This document shows, piece after piece, positions 1 through 8,660 of a stretch of DNA of 64,000 bases. The position numbers were made by a program, and so were the translations under genes. The DNA is taken from positions 124,001-188,000 of the forward strand of contig NZ_JAKGCR010000005.1 in NCBI RefSeq assembly GCF_022668875.1, in the 5' to 3' direction. The notes below the pieces were generated by a model. That model searched no databases. It had not been told where the DNA came from and saw nothing but the letters and a program-made list of their open reading frames with translations. How positions within the stretch are numbered: the stretch's first letter is position 1; every line of letters begins with the position of its first letter. This DNA comes from Domibacillus sp. PGB-M46 (lineage in GTDB: Bacteria > Bacillota > Bacilli > Bacillales > Domibacillaceae).

Positions 1-1
1 G

Positions 2-1279
2 GTAGCAAAAGCAGGAACGCAGCCTGAACGGCTGCCAATTATGTATGTTATGCCCGTTGCGGAAGGGATTGAAGCTTATCTCGACAGTTTTGAAGAAATC
101 AGCCGCTTTTCACGTGCAGGCAGCTTGCGGCGCCTCCGTGAAACAGTCAAAGATCTTGACTTTATCGTTGCGACTGAAAAACCGGAACGGGTAAAAGAAC
201 ATCTTTTAGCCATGCCGGATATAAAAGAAGTGATTGCTGCCGGACCGACAAAGGTGTCAGTGGTCATCGGAGGAGAATTTGATCTATCCATTGACTTCCG
301 CATTGTCACACCGGACCAGTTTGCAAGTGCACTCCATCACTTTACCGGTTCTAAAGACCATAACGTGAAGATTCGTCAAATTGCAAAAGAACGGGATGAG
401 AAAGTAAGCGAATACGGCATTGAGCAGCCGGACGGCAGCGTCAAAACATTCGACAGTGAAGCGTCGCTTTATCATCACCTCGGGCTGCCATACTTTCCGC
501 CGGAAATCCGCGAGGACGGGACAGAAACGGATAAATATAAAGAAGGTACGTTAATTGAGCTGTCTGATATTAAAGGCGACCTGCATATGCACACAGCCTG
601 GTCGGATGGGGCATTTTCCATTGAAGAAATGATTGAAGCATGCCGCGCACGCGGATATGAATACATGGCTATTACCGACCATTCCCAGTATTTAAAAGTA
701 GCAAATGGCCTGTCTGTTGACAGGCTGCTTCGACAAAACGAAGAAATTAAAGAGTGGAACGCTAAATACAGCGATATCGAAATCCTCTCTGGCATTGAAA
801 TGGATATTTTGCCTGATGGAACACTTGACTACGAGGACGACGTATTAAAACAGCTTGATTTTGTGATCGCATCGATTCATTCAAGCTTTTCACAGACGCA
901 GGAGCAGATTATGGGGCGGTTAAAAACAGCGCTGCACAATCCATACGTGAAACTGATTGCTCACCCGACCGGGCGGATTATCGGCCGGCGCGACGGCTAT
1001 TCAGTCAATATGGAAGAGTTAATCCGTCTTGCGGCCCAAACGAACACAGCGCTTGAATTAAATGCAAATCCGCATCGGCTCGATTTGTCTGCTGAGCACT
1101 TAAAGGCGGCTCAGGAAGCTGGCGTGAAAATTATGATCAATACAGATGCCCATGCCATCGAGCATCTACAATTTATGGAAACTGGCGCGAGCGCTGGCCG
1201 AAAAGGATGGCTGCGGCCGGAAACGGTCGTGAATACATGGCCAAAAGCGGAACTGATGTCATTTATCCGCCGCTTGTAG
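2..1279 (+). CDS. polX: DNA polymerase/3'-5' exonuclease PolX, C-terminal part
   Basis: Family-X repair polymerase with an added PHP phosphoesterase domain; the family acts in gap filling and base excision repair. The frame is already open at the left edge, so only about 425 C-terminal residues are seen and roughly 145 N-terminal residues of a usual 570-residue protein lie outside. The first part belongs to the polymerase fold. The PHP domain follows the motif GDLHMHTAWSDG, with later metal-ligand motifs ITDHSQY, GIEMDI, ASIHSS, AHPTGR and NTDAHA. mutS2 begins 19 bp downstream, the same order as in B. subtilis (yshC-mutSB), so the two are probably co-transcribed. No promoter can be judged here. 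Confidence 0.95.
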   Translation, partial: VAKAGTQPERLPIMYVMPVAEGIEAYLDSFEEISRFSRAGSLRRLRETVKDLDFIVATEKPERVKEHLLAMPDIKEVIAAGPTKVSVVIGGEFDLSIDFRIVTPDQFASALHHFTGSKDHNVKIRQIAKERDEKVSEYGIEQPDGSVKTFDSEASLYHHLGLPYFPPEIREDGTETDKYKEGTLIELSDIKGDLHMHTAWSDGAFSIEEMIEACRARGYEYMAITDHSQYLKVANGLSVDRLLRQNEEIKEWNAKYSDIEILSGIEMDILPDGTLDYEDDVLKQLDFVIASIHSSFSQTQEQIMGRLKTALHNPYVKLIAHPTGRIIGRRDGYSVNMEELIRLAAQTNTALELNANPHRLDLSAEHLKAAQEAGVKIMINTDAHAIEHLQFMETGASAGRKGWLRPETVVNTWPKAELMSFIRRL

Positions 1280-1298
1280 CTTTTAAAGGAGTCGAAAC

Positions 1299-3656
1299 GT
1301 GTTGAATAAAAAAGTGCTTGCCACACTTGAATTTGATAAAATTATTGCCAAACTGGCCGAATATGCTTCTTCCGAAGTCGGCCGTTCGTTTGCGGAAGAA
1401 TTAAAGCCTTCACTGAACCCGGAAGAGGTACAGCGGTGGCTCGATGAAACAGAAGAAGCAGCCGCGGTGATTCGCATTAAAGGAAATGTTCCGCTTGACG
1501 GCATTTATGATATCCGTCCGCATGCCAAACGCGCGCAAATCGGCGGCGTACTTAGTGGTACAGAACTAGTGCGGATTGCCAGCACAATCGCTGCAAGCCG
1601 CCACATCCGTAATTTTATTGAAGATGTACGTTCAGAAGGACAGGTGACCCTGCGTATTTTACCGGAAAAAACAGCTGTGATTCCGGTTTTAACAGACCTT
1701 GAACATAAAATTAAACATACAGTCGACGAAAATGGCCGTGTGCTTGATTCAGCAAGTGACAGCCTGCGGCATATTCGTCACGGCATGCGTTCGGCGGAAT
1801 CGCGTATCCGGGCCAAGCTTGAAAGCCTGACACGCGGGCAAAGTGCACAAAAAATGCTGTCGGATGCCATTGTGACTATTCGAAACGACCGCTATGTTAT
1901 TCCGGTAAAGCAGGAATACCGTTCCCACTATGGCGGTATCGTACATGACCAGTCGTCTTCTGGACAAACCCTGTTTATTGAACCGGCATCGGTTGTCAGC
2001 TTAAACAATGAACTGCGAGAGCTGACCGTAAAAGAGCAGTATGAAGTGGAAAAGATTCTGCAGGAGCTGACCGCCCAAACGGCCGAGCACGCACCGGGTC
2101 TTTTCGCCATGACAAAGATGCTGTCTGAAATTGATTTTATTTTTACAAAAGGAAAGTTTGCCCGGTCGATGAATGCCACAAAGCCGCTTTTAAACGAGGA
2201 AGGCTACATTCATTATATTGGCGCGCGGCATCCGCTTTTGCCTGCGGATGAAGCGGTGGCAAGTGACATTGAGATCGGCCGCGAATATACCGCGATCGTG
2301 ATCACGGGTCCGAATACCGGTGGTAAAACCGTTACGCTAAAGACAACGGGTCTTTCTGTGCTGATGGCGCAGTCCGGGTTGTTTATCCCTGCTGAAGACG
2401 GATCCGAAACAGCGGTTTTCCAATCCGTGTTTGCCGATATCGGTGACGAGCAGTCGATTGAACAAAACTTAAGTACCTTCTCTTCTCATATGGTTAATAT
2501 CGCCGCTATGCTAAAAGAAATTGATCATGAAAGCCTTGTTCTATTCGATGAGCTTGGATCAGGAACGGATCCGCAGGAAGGATCCGCCCTGGCGATTTCG
2601 ATTTTAGATGAAGTGATCAGCCGAGGGGCACGGGTAATCGCAACAACGCATTATCCAGAGCTAAAAGCCTACGGATATAACCGTGATAGAGTCATTAACG
2701 CAAGTGTGGAATTTAATGTGGAAACGTTAAGCCCGACATACCGCTTGCTGATTGGCATTCCGGGACGAAGCAACGCATTTGAAATTTCGAAGCGGATTGG
2801 GCTTGATCCTGCGCTTATCGAAAATGCCCGGAATTTAATCAGCGCCGATTCGCACGAAGTGGATAATATGATTGCAGCGCTTGATGAGAGCCGCCGCAAA
2901 GCTGAACAGCATGAACAGGAAACGCGTGCTTATTTGCGTGACACAGAAAAACTTCACCGTGACCTGCAAAAAGAAGTGATTGCTTATCACGAGCAGAAAG
3001 AAAAAATGGAAGAAAAAGCGCGTGCGGAAGCAGCCGAGATTGTAGAAAAAGCACGTGCAGAAGCAGAAGGTGTGATGAAAGAGCTTCGGGCACTTCGCCT
3101 GGCAGGCGGAGCGAATGTAAAAGAGCATGAACTGATCGAAGCACGTAAAAGGCTGGAAGACGCGGTGCCGGAACGCAAAACGAAAAAGCCGGCTATTGAA
3201 CCAGCGAAACGCCAGTGGAAACCAGGCGATGAAGTCAAAGTGATCAGCTTCGGCCAAAAAGGCAGCATCATTGAAAAAGCCGCCGGAGATGAATGGATCG
3301 TTCAGATGGGGATCATCAAAATGAAGGTAGCCGAATCGGATATGGAATTCATTAAATCCGAGAAAAAGAAAGAACCAAAACCAATTGCGACGATCCGGGG
3401 CAAAGATTTTCACGTTTCCTCTGAACTGGATTTACGCGGTGAGCGATATGAAGATGCACTGAAGCGAGTGGAAAAGTACCTGGATGATGCGCTTTTAGCG
3501 GGGTACCATCAAGTGTCGATTATCCACGGAAAAGGAACGGGTGCGCTTATGAAAGGGGTACGCAGTTACCTGACAAAACATCGGATGGTCAAAAATATAC
3601 GATTTGGCGGAGCGGGCGAAGGCGGGCTTGGTGTTACAATCGCTGAGCTGAAATAA
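1299..3656 (+). CDS. mutS2: Endonuclease MutS2
   Basis: MutS-family ATPase without the mismatch-recognition domains. Family roles are suppression of homologous recombination and, in B. subtilis, handling of collided ribosomes. The 785-residue length is normal. Visible features are a core/clamp region, Walker A GPNTGGKT at about 337-344, a Walker B stretch LVLFDELGSGTDP around 410, a long Lys/Glu/Ala-rich coiled coil (about 520-620), and a C-terminal Smr nuclease domain with LDLRGERYEDA and HGKGTGAL. GTG is taken as start because AAAGGAG lies 8 bp upstream and the product begins like relatives. It sits between polX and the DUF350 gene with short gaps, suggesting one operon. Confidence 0.97.
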   Translation: MLNKKVLATLEFDKIIAKLAEYASSEVGRSFAEELKPSLNPEEVQRWLDETEEAAAVIRIKGNVPLDGIYDIRPHAKRAQIGGVLSGTELVRIASTIAASRHIRNFIEDVRSEGQVTLRILPEKTAVIPVLTDLEHKIKHTVDENGRVLDSASDSLRHIRHGMRSAESRIRAKLESLTRGQSAQKMLSDAIVTIRNDRYVIPVKQEYRSHYGGIVHDQSSSGQTLFIEPASVVSLNNELRELTVKEQYEVEKILQELTAQTAEHAPGLFAMTKMLSEIDFIFTKGKFARSMNATKPLLNEEGYIHYIGARHPLLPADEAVASDIEIGREYTAIVITGPNTGGKTVTLKTTGLSVLMAQSGLFIPAEDGSETAVFQSVFADIGDEQSIEQNLSTFSSHMVNIAAMLKEIDHESLVLFDELGSGTDPQEGSALAISILDEVISRGARVIATTHYPELKAYGYNRDRVINASVEFNVETLSPTYRLLIGIPGRSNAFEISKRIGLDPALIENARNLISADSHEVDNMIAALDESRRKAEQHEQETRAYLRDTEKLHRDLQKEVIAYHEQKEKMEEKARAEAAEIVEKARAEAEGVMKELRALRLAGGANVKEHELIEARKRLEDAVPERKTKKPAIEPAKRQWKPGDEVKVISFGQKGSIIEKAAGDEWIVQMGIIKMKVAESDMEFIKSEKKKEPKPIATIRGKDFHVSSELDLRGERYEDALKRVEKYLDDALLAGYHQVSIIHGKGTGALMKGVRSYLTKHRMVKNIRFGGAGEGGLGVTIAELK

Positions 3657-3670
3657 GAGGGGGCCGGGTT

Positions 3671-4078
3671 ATGACAGGTTTTTGGGAAAACCAATATGTG
3701 CAGATGGCGGGCTATTACAGCATTGCAACCATCTGTATTATTATCTGCCTGGCTATATTTGAACTGGTCACATCCTATCGGAATTGGGAAGAAATCAAAA
3801 AAGGCAATATGGCAGTAGCCATGGCAACTGGAGGCAAAATCTTCGGTATTGCCAACGTTTTTCACCACTCTATTTTGCATAATGATTCTGTTTTAACCAT
3901 GGCGGGATGGGGCCTTTTCGGCTTTATCCTGCTATTGGCCGGCTATTTTATGTTTGAGTTTCTGACGCCGAGTTTTAACGTGGACAAAGAAATCCAGCGC
4001 GATAACCGGGCTGTCGGCTTTATTTCATTTATCATTTCTGCAGGCCTCTCATACATGATTGGCGCTGCGCTTTTGTAA
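3671..4078 (+). CDS. yshE: DUF350 membrane protein (YshE-like)
   Basis: Small polytopic inner-membrane protein of 135 residues. About four hydrophobic segments are visible (near residues 9-30, 50-70, 76-96 and 112-133), matching the two-repeat DUF350 architecture. No catalytic motif is seen and the molecular function is unknown. It lies 14 bp after mutS2 behind a GAGGGGG ribosome-binding site, the position of yshE in B. subtilis, which supports the name. A 27-codon hydrophobic ORF follows 19 bp later and may belong to the same unit. Confidence 0.85.
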   Translation: MTGFWENQYVQMAGYYSIATICIIICLAIFELVTSYRNWEEIKKGNMAVAMATGGKIFGIANVFHHSILHNDSVLTMAGWGLFGFILLLAGYFMFEFLTPSFNVDKEIQRDNRAVGFISFIISAGLSYMIGAALL

Positions 4079-4097
4079 AGAAAAGAGGAGCACAAAC

Positions 4098-4181
4098 TTG
4101 GAAACATTAGCAAAGATCTTGATGGCCTGCTGTGCAGCTTTTTTGATTGTCGGCATCATTTATATGGTAATGAACTCATAA
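4098..4181 (+). CDS. Putative 27-residue single-pass membrane peptide
   Basis: Very short frame starting with TTG, preceded by AAAGAGGAG with 7 bp spacing, which is a better site than many annotated genes here have. The product is a short polar N-terminus (METLAKIL) followed by one uninterrupted hydrophobic helix (ACCAAFLIVGIIYMV) and a short NS tail. It lies between yshE and a clear terminator, so it would be the last gene of the polX-mutS2-yshE unit. I do not recognise the family. It may be a real small membrane protein or a chance frame; the ribosome-binding site and helix length favour the former. Confidence 0.5.
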   Translation: METLAKILMACCAAFLIVGIIYMVMNS

Positions 4182-4215
4182 AATAAAAAAGAAATAAAAC
4201 CGCTTATGGCGGAAA

Positions 4216-4248
4216 GAAAAAGCGGCTCCAGAGCTGCTTTTTCTTCTC
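4216..4248 (+). terminator. Rho-independent terminator after yshE unit
   Basis: Twelve-base-pair stem (4216-4227 with 4232-4243, one G-T pair) around a CCAG loop, followed by a T-rich tail. It ends the polX-mutS2-yshE transcript before the lcfA promoter. Confidence 0.85.
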
Positions 4249-4277
4249 TTGTAAAATGAATTTCTGTTCATTATACT
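4249..4277 (+). promoter_or_regulatory. lcfA promoter with a FadR-like dyad in the spacer
   Basis: TTGTAA (4249-4254), 17 bp, TATACT (4272-4277). The spacer holds the inverted repeat AATGAA-N6-TTCATT (4255-4272). These half-sites resemble those of the FadR operator, but the spacing is wider than in the canonical site found at fadR. Repression by FadR through this site is inference. Confidence 0.6.
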
Positions 4278-4317
4278 GAAGGCAGCACCTATTCTTTTTG
4301 TAAAGGGGCAGATGAAG

Positions 4318-5997
4318 ATGTCCGAAAAACCGTGGCTGATTCATTATCCGAAGGAAATTCCCGCTGCGCTGGATTACCCGAAGGAGCCGCTGTCATCGTT
4401 TCTAACGGAAGCCGCCGCGAAGTATCCCGACAAAACGGCTATTCATTTTCTCGGGAAAGAATTATCCTATAAAGAGCTTCATGAATCCGCACTAAAACTT
4501 GCCTCCTATTTAAAAAAACTCGGTATTCAAAAAGGCGATCGTATCGGTATTATGCTTCCCAATACCCCGCAGGCTGTGATAAGCTTTTACGCTATTTTGT
4601 ACACAGGGGCAGTCGTTGTCCAGTTCAATCCGCTTTACAAAGAACGGGAAATCGAGTATCAGTTAAAAGATTGTGGTGCCAAAGTGATGATTGTCCTCGA
4701 TCTTCTTTATCCACGCGTTCAAAAAATCATTCACCATACAAATGTGCAGCACTTGATTGTAACCGCTATCAAAGACTATCTGCCCTTTCCAAAAAACGTC
4801 CTTTACCCCTTCATTCAAAAAAAGCAAACTGGCATCTCGGTAAGTATAGAAAACCGTTATAACAATCACTTTTTCACATCTATTATGGAGGAGATCGAAG
4901 CAAAGGAAGAAGTCTTGGAAGTGGATATTGAAAACGACCTGGCCGTTTTGCAGTATACAGGAGGTACGACAGGCTTTCCAAAGGGTGTAGTCCTAACTCA
5001 TCAAAATCTTGTGGCAAACGCTTCGATGTGCGGCGCATGGATGTACAAATACCGTCCTGGCGGGGAAGTGATTTTAGGCGTCATTCCTTTTTTCCATGTG
5101 TACGGCATGACAACCGTGATGATTTTAGGCGTTATGCAAGGATATAAAATGGTACTGCTGCCAAAGTTTGATGTGAAAACAACCTTAAAAACGATTCATA
5201 AGCAAAAGCCGACTATTTTTCCAGGGGCGCCGACGATTTACATTGGCCTGCTTAACGCTCCACGCTTACAAAAGTACGATTTGTCTTCTATTGATTCATG
5301 TATTAGCGGTTCAGCGCCGCTGCCGGTTGAGGTGCAGGAAAAGTTCGAGCGGGCCACAGGCGGAAAGCTTGTTGAAGGATATGGGTTAACAGAAACATCT
5401 CCCGTTACCCACGCTAATTTTATTTGGGAAAAGCGTGTAAAAGGAAGTGTCGGCGTTCCATGGCCGGATACAGAAGCAGTGATTTTATCGCTGCAAACCG
5501 GCAAGCCGGTGGATCAGCCGGGAGAACGTGGAGAAATTGCTGTCCGCGGCCCGCAGGTGATGAAAGGATATTGGAACCGGCCGGAAGAAACGGAACAGTG
5601 TTTTCAAGACGGCTGGCTGTTAACGGGAGACATTGGCTATATGGATGAAGACGGCTTCTTTTATGTAGTCGATCGAAAAAAAGACATGATTATCGCAGGA
5701 GGATTTAACATATATCCGCGCGAAGTAGAAGAAGTACTGTATGAGCACGAAAACGTCCAAGAGGCCGTGGTGGCGGGTGTTCCGGATCCATACCGCGGTG
5801 AAACAGTTAAAGCTTTTATCGTCTTGAAAGAAGGTCGGCATACAGCTGCAGAAGAACTCGATAAATACTGCCGGACACATTTAGCCGCTTTTAAAGTGCC
5901 CCGTATTTATGAATTCCGTGAAGAGCTGCCGAAAACAGCTGTCGGTAAAATTTTACGCCGCGTGCTCATTGAAGAAGAAAAGCAAAAAAAGGACTAA
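4318..5997 (+). CDS. lcfA: Long-chain fatty-acid--CoA ligase
   Basis: AMP-forming acyl-CoA synthetase that activates long-chain fatty acids for beta-oxidation at the membrane face. The 559-residue product carries the P-loop-like YTGGTTGFPKG at about 213-223, the YGLTETSPVTH adenylate motif, the hinge DRKKDMIIAGGFNIYPREVEE, and a C-terminal GKILRR lysine motif. The second ATG is chosen because AAAGGGG lies 9 bp before it, against 3 bp for the first ATG, and because MSEKPWL resembles relatives. It is first in the lcfA-fadR-etfB-etfA cluster, the order of B. subtilis except that fadB is missing. Confidence 0.96.
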   Translation: MSEKPWLIHYPKEIPAALDYPKEPLSSFLTEAAAKYPDKTAIHFLGKELSYKELHESALKLASYLKKLGIQKGDRIGIMLPNTPQAVISFYAILYTGAVVVQFNPLYKEREIEYQLKDCGAKVMIVLDLLYPRVQKIIHHTNVQHLIVTAIKDYLPFPKNVLYPFIQKKQTGISVSIENRYNNHFFTSIMEEIEAKEEVLEVDIENDLAVLQYTGGTTGFPKGVVLTHQNLVANASMCGAWMYKYRPGGEVILGVIPFFHVYGMTTVMILGVMQGYKMVLLPKFDVKTTLKTIHKQKPTIFPGAPTIYIGLLNAPRLQKYDLSSIDSCISGSAPLPVEVQEKFERATGGKLVEGYGLTETSPVTHANFIWEKRVKGSVGVPWPDTEAVILSLQTGKPVDQPGERGEIAVRGPQVMKGYWNRPEETEQCFQDGWLLTGDIGYMDEDGFFYVVDRKKDMIIAGGFNIYPREVEEVLYEHENVQEAVVAGVPDPYRGETVKAFIVLKEGRHTAAEELDKYCRTHLAAFKVPRIYEFREELPKTAVGKILRRVLIEEEKQKKD

Positions 5998-6019
5998 ACG
6001 AGCTGAAGGGGCTGCCTGC

Positions 6020-6073
6020 TTGACGAAATCAAAGAATAAGAATAAGATAAATGCATGAATGAATAGTCATTCA
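6020..6073 (+). promoter_or_regulatory. fadR promoter and FadR operator
   Basis: TTGACG (6020-6025), 17 bp, TAAGAT (6043-6048) form a sigma-A-type promoter. The palindrome TGAATGAATAGTCATTCA (6056-6073) starts just after the -10 box, over the expected transcription start. It matches the known Bacillus FadR consensus (TGAATGAMTANTCATTCA) at every position. This implies an internal, autorepressed promoter for fadR-etfB-etfA, relieved by long-chain acyl-CoA. Confidence 0.88.
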
Positions 6074-6103
6074 TTATTGATTTCACAGGAGGCGGCTTGC
6101 TTC

Positions 6104-6688
6104 ATGCAGCGAAACAAACCAAAATACCATCAAATCATCGATGCCGCCGTTGTCGCTATTGCCGAGAACGGCTACCATCAAGCACAAGTATCGAAAATAG
6201 CCCGGCAGGCCGGTGTCGCGGATGGAACCATCTATTTATACTTTAAAAATAAAGAAGATATTTTAATTTCATTGTTCCAGGAAAAAATGGGGACATTTAT
6301 CCAAAAAACAAGTGAAATTATTGAAACGAAGCAAACGGCAGCTGAGCAGCTGGAGCTGCTTGTCCAAAACCACTTTGGACTTCTTGCAGAAGATCCCCAC
6401 CTGGCGGTTGTAACCCAGTTAGAACTGCGTCAGTCCAACAAGGAGCTGCGTTTGAAAATCAATGAAGTGTTAAAATCATACTTGCAGCTGATCGAACAAA
6501 TTTTACAAAAAGGAGTCCAAAACGGCGAGTTCAATGCAGTCTTAAATATACGCCTGTCCCGGCAAATGGTATTCGGAACCCTCGATGAAATGGTCACTAC
6601 CTGGGTGATGAATGACCAAAAGTATAACCTGGCTGCTTCAGCGGAAGAAGTAACCAGGATGCTGTTAAATGGTTTTTCCGGCCGTTAA
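6104..6688 (+). CDS. fadR: TetR-family fatty acid degradation regulator FadR
   Basis: Repressor of the beta-oxidation regulon that releases DNA on binding long-chain acyl-CoA. The 194-residue protein has an N-terminal TetR helix-turn-helix (about residues 7-53, ending GTIYLYFKNKEDIL) that closely resembles B. subtilis FadR, and a helical ligand-binding domain. The start at 6104 is fixed by AGGAGG at 6087-6092 and by the family N-terminus; an upstream in-frame ATG at 6059 lies inside the operator and lacks a ribosome-binding site. Its own operator precedes it. Confidence 0.95.
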   Translation: MQRNKPKYHQIIDAAVVAIAENGYHQAQVSKIARQAGVADGTIYLYFKNKEDILISLFQEKMGTFIQKTSEIIETKQTAAEQLELLVQNHFGLLAEDPHLAVVTQLELRQSNKELRLKINEVLKSYLQLIEQILQKGVQNGEFNAVLNIRLSRQMVFGTLDEMVTTWVMNDQKYNLAASAEEVTRMLLNGFSGR

Positions 6689-6714
6689 TTGTCTGAACAG
6701 AAGGAGGAAATCAA

Positions 6715-7488
6715 ATGAACTTATATGTTTTAATGAAAAGAACATTTGATACAGAAGAAAAAATCTTTATTTCAGACGGAAGTATTCAAGAAGACGGAGC
6801 CGAATTTATTATTAATCCATATGATGAATATGCTATTGAAGAAGCCATCAAAATCCGGGATGCGCACGGCGGAGAAGTAACCGTTATGACTGTCGGCACA
6901 GACGAAGCCCAAAAGCAGCTTCGAACAGCTCTCGCCATGGGCGCAGACAAAGCCGTGCTTATCAATATAGAAGAAGAGATCGGGGAAGGGGACGCCTTTA
7001 CTACAGCCCGGGTTTTGACCGAGTATTTAAAAAACAAAAAAGCAGATCTTATTTTGGCGGGAAACGTCACGATTGACGGAGGAAGCGGCCAGGTCGGACC
7101 ACGTGTAGCAGAGAGTCTCGGCATAGTCTGCGTGTCGACCATTACAAAAATAGAAATAAACGGAAGGGAAGTTTTGATTACCCGGGACGTAGAAGGCGAT
7201 ACCGAAAGGGTGAAAACAACACTGCCGCTTCTTGTAACCTGTCAGCAGGGGTTAAACGATCCCCGTTATCCTTCTTTGCCCGGCATTATGAAAGCGAAAA
7301 AAAAGCCGCTTGAAGAATGTGGGCTCGACGACCTTCAGCTGGAGGAAGGCGATGCAGCGCCCAAAACAAAAACCGTTGAAGTATTTATGCCGCCCCAAAA
7401 AACAGCCGGACGCATTCTGCAGGGAGAATTAGCCGGACAGGTCAGTGAGCTGGCCGCATTGCTCCGCTCTGAAGCACATGTCATTTGA
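6715..7488 (+). CDS. etfB: Electron transfer flavoprotein subunit beta
   Basis: Beta subunit of the soluble FAD/AMP electron carrier that accepts electrons from acyl-CoA dehydrogenase. The 257-residue length is the family's usual one. It shows the N-terminal Rossmann-like fold with NPYDEYAIEEAIKI, the AMP-binding segment near LAGNVTIDGGSGQVGPRVAE, and the ETF-beta signature region VTRDVEGDTERVK (seen as ITRDVEGDTERV). AAGGAGG precedes the ATG. It directly follows fadR, whereas B. subtilis has fadB between them, and precedes etfA by 21 bp. Confidence 0.96.
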   Translation: MNLYVLMKRTFDTEEKIFISDGSIQEDGAEFIINPYDEYAIEEAIKIRDAHGGEVTVMTVGTDEAQKQLRTALAMGADKAVLINIEEEIGEGDAFTTARVLTEYLKNKKADLILAGNVTIDGGSGQVGPRVAESLGIVCVSTITKIEINGREVLITRDVEGDTERVKTTLPLLVTCQQGLNDPRYPSLPGIMKAKKKPLEECGLDDLQLEEGDAAPKTKTVEVFMPPQKTAGRILQGELAGQVSELAALLRSEAHVI

Positions 7489-7509
7489 TTTCTAGGGGAG
7501 GGGTTTATT

Positions 7510-8490
7510 ATGCCAAAGAAAATCATGGCAGTAGGAGAAATAAGGGAAGGACAGCTCCGCCGTGTTTCTTTTGAAACCATTGCCGCTGCAAAAGCCGCTG
7601 CAGAGGGCGGGGAGGTGGTCGGTGTTTTGATTGGCAAAGAGGCCGGTGCTCTTGCGGAAGAAATGATTCAATATGGGGCAGACCGGGTGCGGACAGCAGA
7701 AGATGAAAAGCTCGGATACTATACATCAGATGGATTTGCCAGCGCGATGATGGCGGCTGTTGAGCAGGAGCAGCCAGATGGCATTTTCTTCGGGCATACA
7801 GCGCTCGGCAAGGATTTAGCTCCCAAAATCGCTGCACAGCTGGACGCAGGGCTCGTTTCGGATGTGACGGCTCTCGAAGTGAGGGGCGGAGAGGTTGTAT
7901 TTACAAGACCTATTTATGCAGGCAAGGCATTTCAAAAAGTAACCGTTCCTGAAGGCCTTTTGCTGGCAGCCATCCGGCCGAATAACATTGAGCCATGCAC
8001 GAGGGATCGGACGCGTTCCGGAGATGTTTCCCCTCTTTCTTTTCCGGTTAAAGATATCCGCGTTGTGATCGAGGAGGTCATTCGAAAATCAGCGGGAAGC
8101 GTAGATCTTTCAGAAGCAAAAGTGATTGTAGCCGGCGGACGAGGGGTAAAAAGCGCGGAAGGCTTCCGGCCGCTGCAGGAGCTGGCGGATGTTATGGGCG
8201 GAGCCGTTGGTGCTTCCAGGGGGGCCTGTGATGCCGGATATTGTGACTATTCTCTGCAAATTGGACAGACGGGCAAGGTGGTAACCCCTGATTTATACAT
8301 TGCCTGTGGCATTTCCGGAGCCATTCAGCATTTGGCCGGAATGTCCAATTCAAAAGTGATTGTAGCGGTTAATAAAGACCCGGATGCAGAGATTTTTAAG
8401 GTGGCGGATTACGGAATTGTCGGTGACTTATTTCAGGTAGTCCCGATGCTGACGGAAGAGCTGAAAAAAATAAAAGCAGTGAGCCCCTAA
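7510..8490 (+). CDS. etfA: Electron transfer flavoprotein subunit alpha
   Basis: FAD-binding alpha subunit, partner of EtfB. The 326-residue product has the N-terminal domain and a C-terminal FAD domain with GRGVKSAEGFRPLQELAD, ASRGACDAGY and the strongly conserved QIGQTGKVVTPDLYIACGIS. The gene is preceded by GGGGAGGGG. Its last codons and stop lie in a sequence (GTGAGCCCCT) that recurs 172 bp downstream inside the operon terminator, so the very C-terminus (AVSP) may have been changed by a local duplication or insertion. Confidence 0.96.
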   Translation: MPKKIMAVGEIREGQLRRVSFETIAAAKAAAEGGEVVGVLIGKEAGALAEEMIQYGADRVRTAEDEKLGYYTSDGFASAMMAAVEQEQPDGIFFGHTALGKDLAPKIAAQLDAGLVSDVTALEVRGGEVVFTRPIYAGKAFQKVTVPEGLLLAAIRPNNIEPCTRDRTRSGDVSPLSFPVKDIRVVIEEVIRKSAGSVDLSEAKVIVAGGRGVKSAEGFRPLQELADVMGGAVGASRGACDAGYCDYSLQIGQTGKVVTPDLYIACGISGAIQHLAGMSNSKVIVAVNKDPDAEIFKVADYGIVGDLFQVVPMLTEELKKIKAVSP

Positions 8491-8660
8491 TTTTGGACTC
8501 TTAGAGTGTAGATTAAGTTAGGAAGCAGGCTGATTGAAAGCGCCTGCTCTTCCAGGAACGCAGCTGGATGGGAAGCGGAGTGACCTTTTTGGGGTCATGA
8601 GCATTCACAGCCAGCAAGTGACGCCGAAAGCGGGCGTTTGTCAATAGCCTGTGAGCCCCT
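8479..8660. repeat. Structured intergenic element bracketed by 10-bp direct repeats
   Basis: GTGAGCCCCT occurs at 8479-8488 (end of etfA) and again at 8651-8660. The sequence between them is packed with dyads: 8524-8530/8542-8548, 8549-8553/8571-8575, 8581-8585/8593-8597, and a nested one at 8605-8610/8649-8654 enclosing 8621-8625/8633-8637. This looks like a small mobile or structured RNA element with a duplication at its ends. I do not recognise the family. A 65-codon reverse frame across it has no convincing start. Confidence 0.55.

Noticed and set aside
2835-3413. 192-codon open frame on the minus strand inside mutS2
   Set aside because: Phe/His-rich product typical of the antisense of a Lys/Glu-rich coiled coil; no ribosome-binding site and fully inside a certain gene.
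6059-6103. Upstream in-frame ATG extension of fadR
   Set aside because: It lies inside the FadR operator, lacks a ribosome-binding site and adds residues absent from the family.
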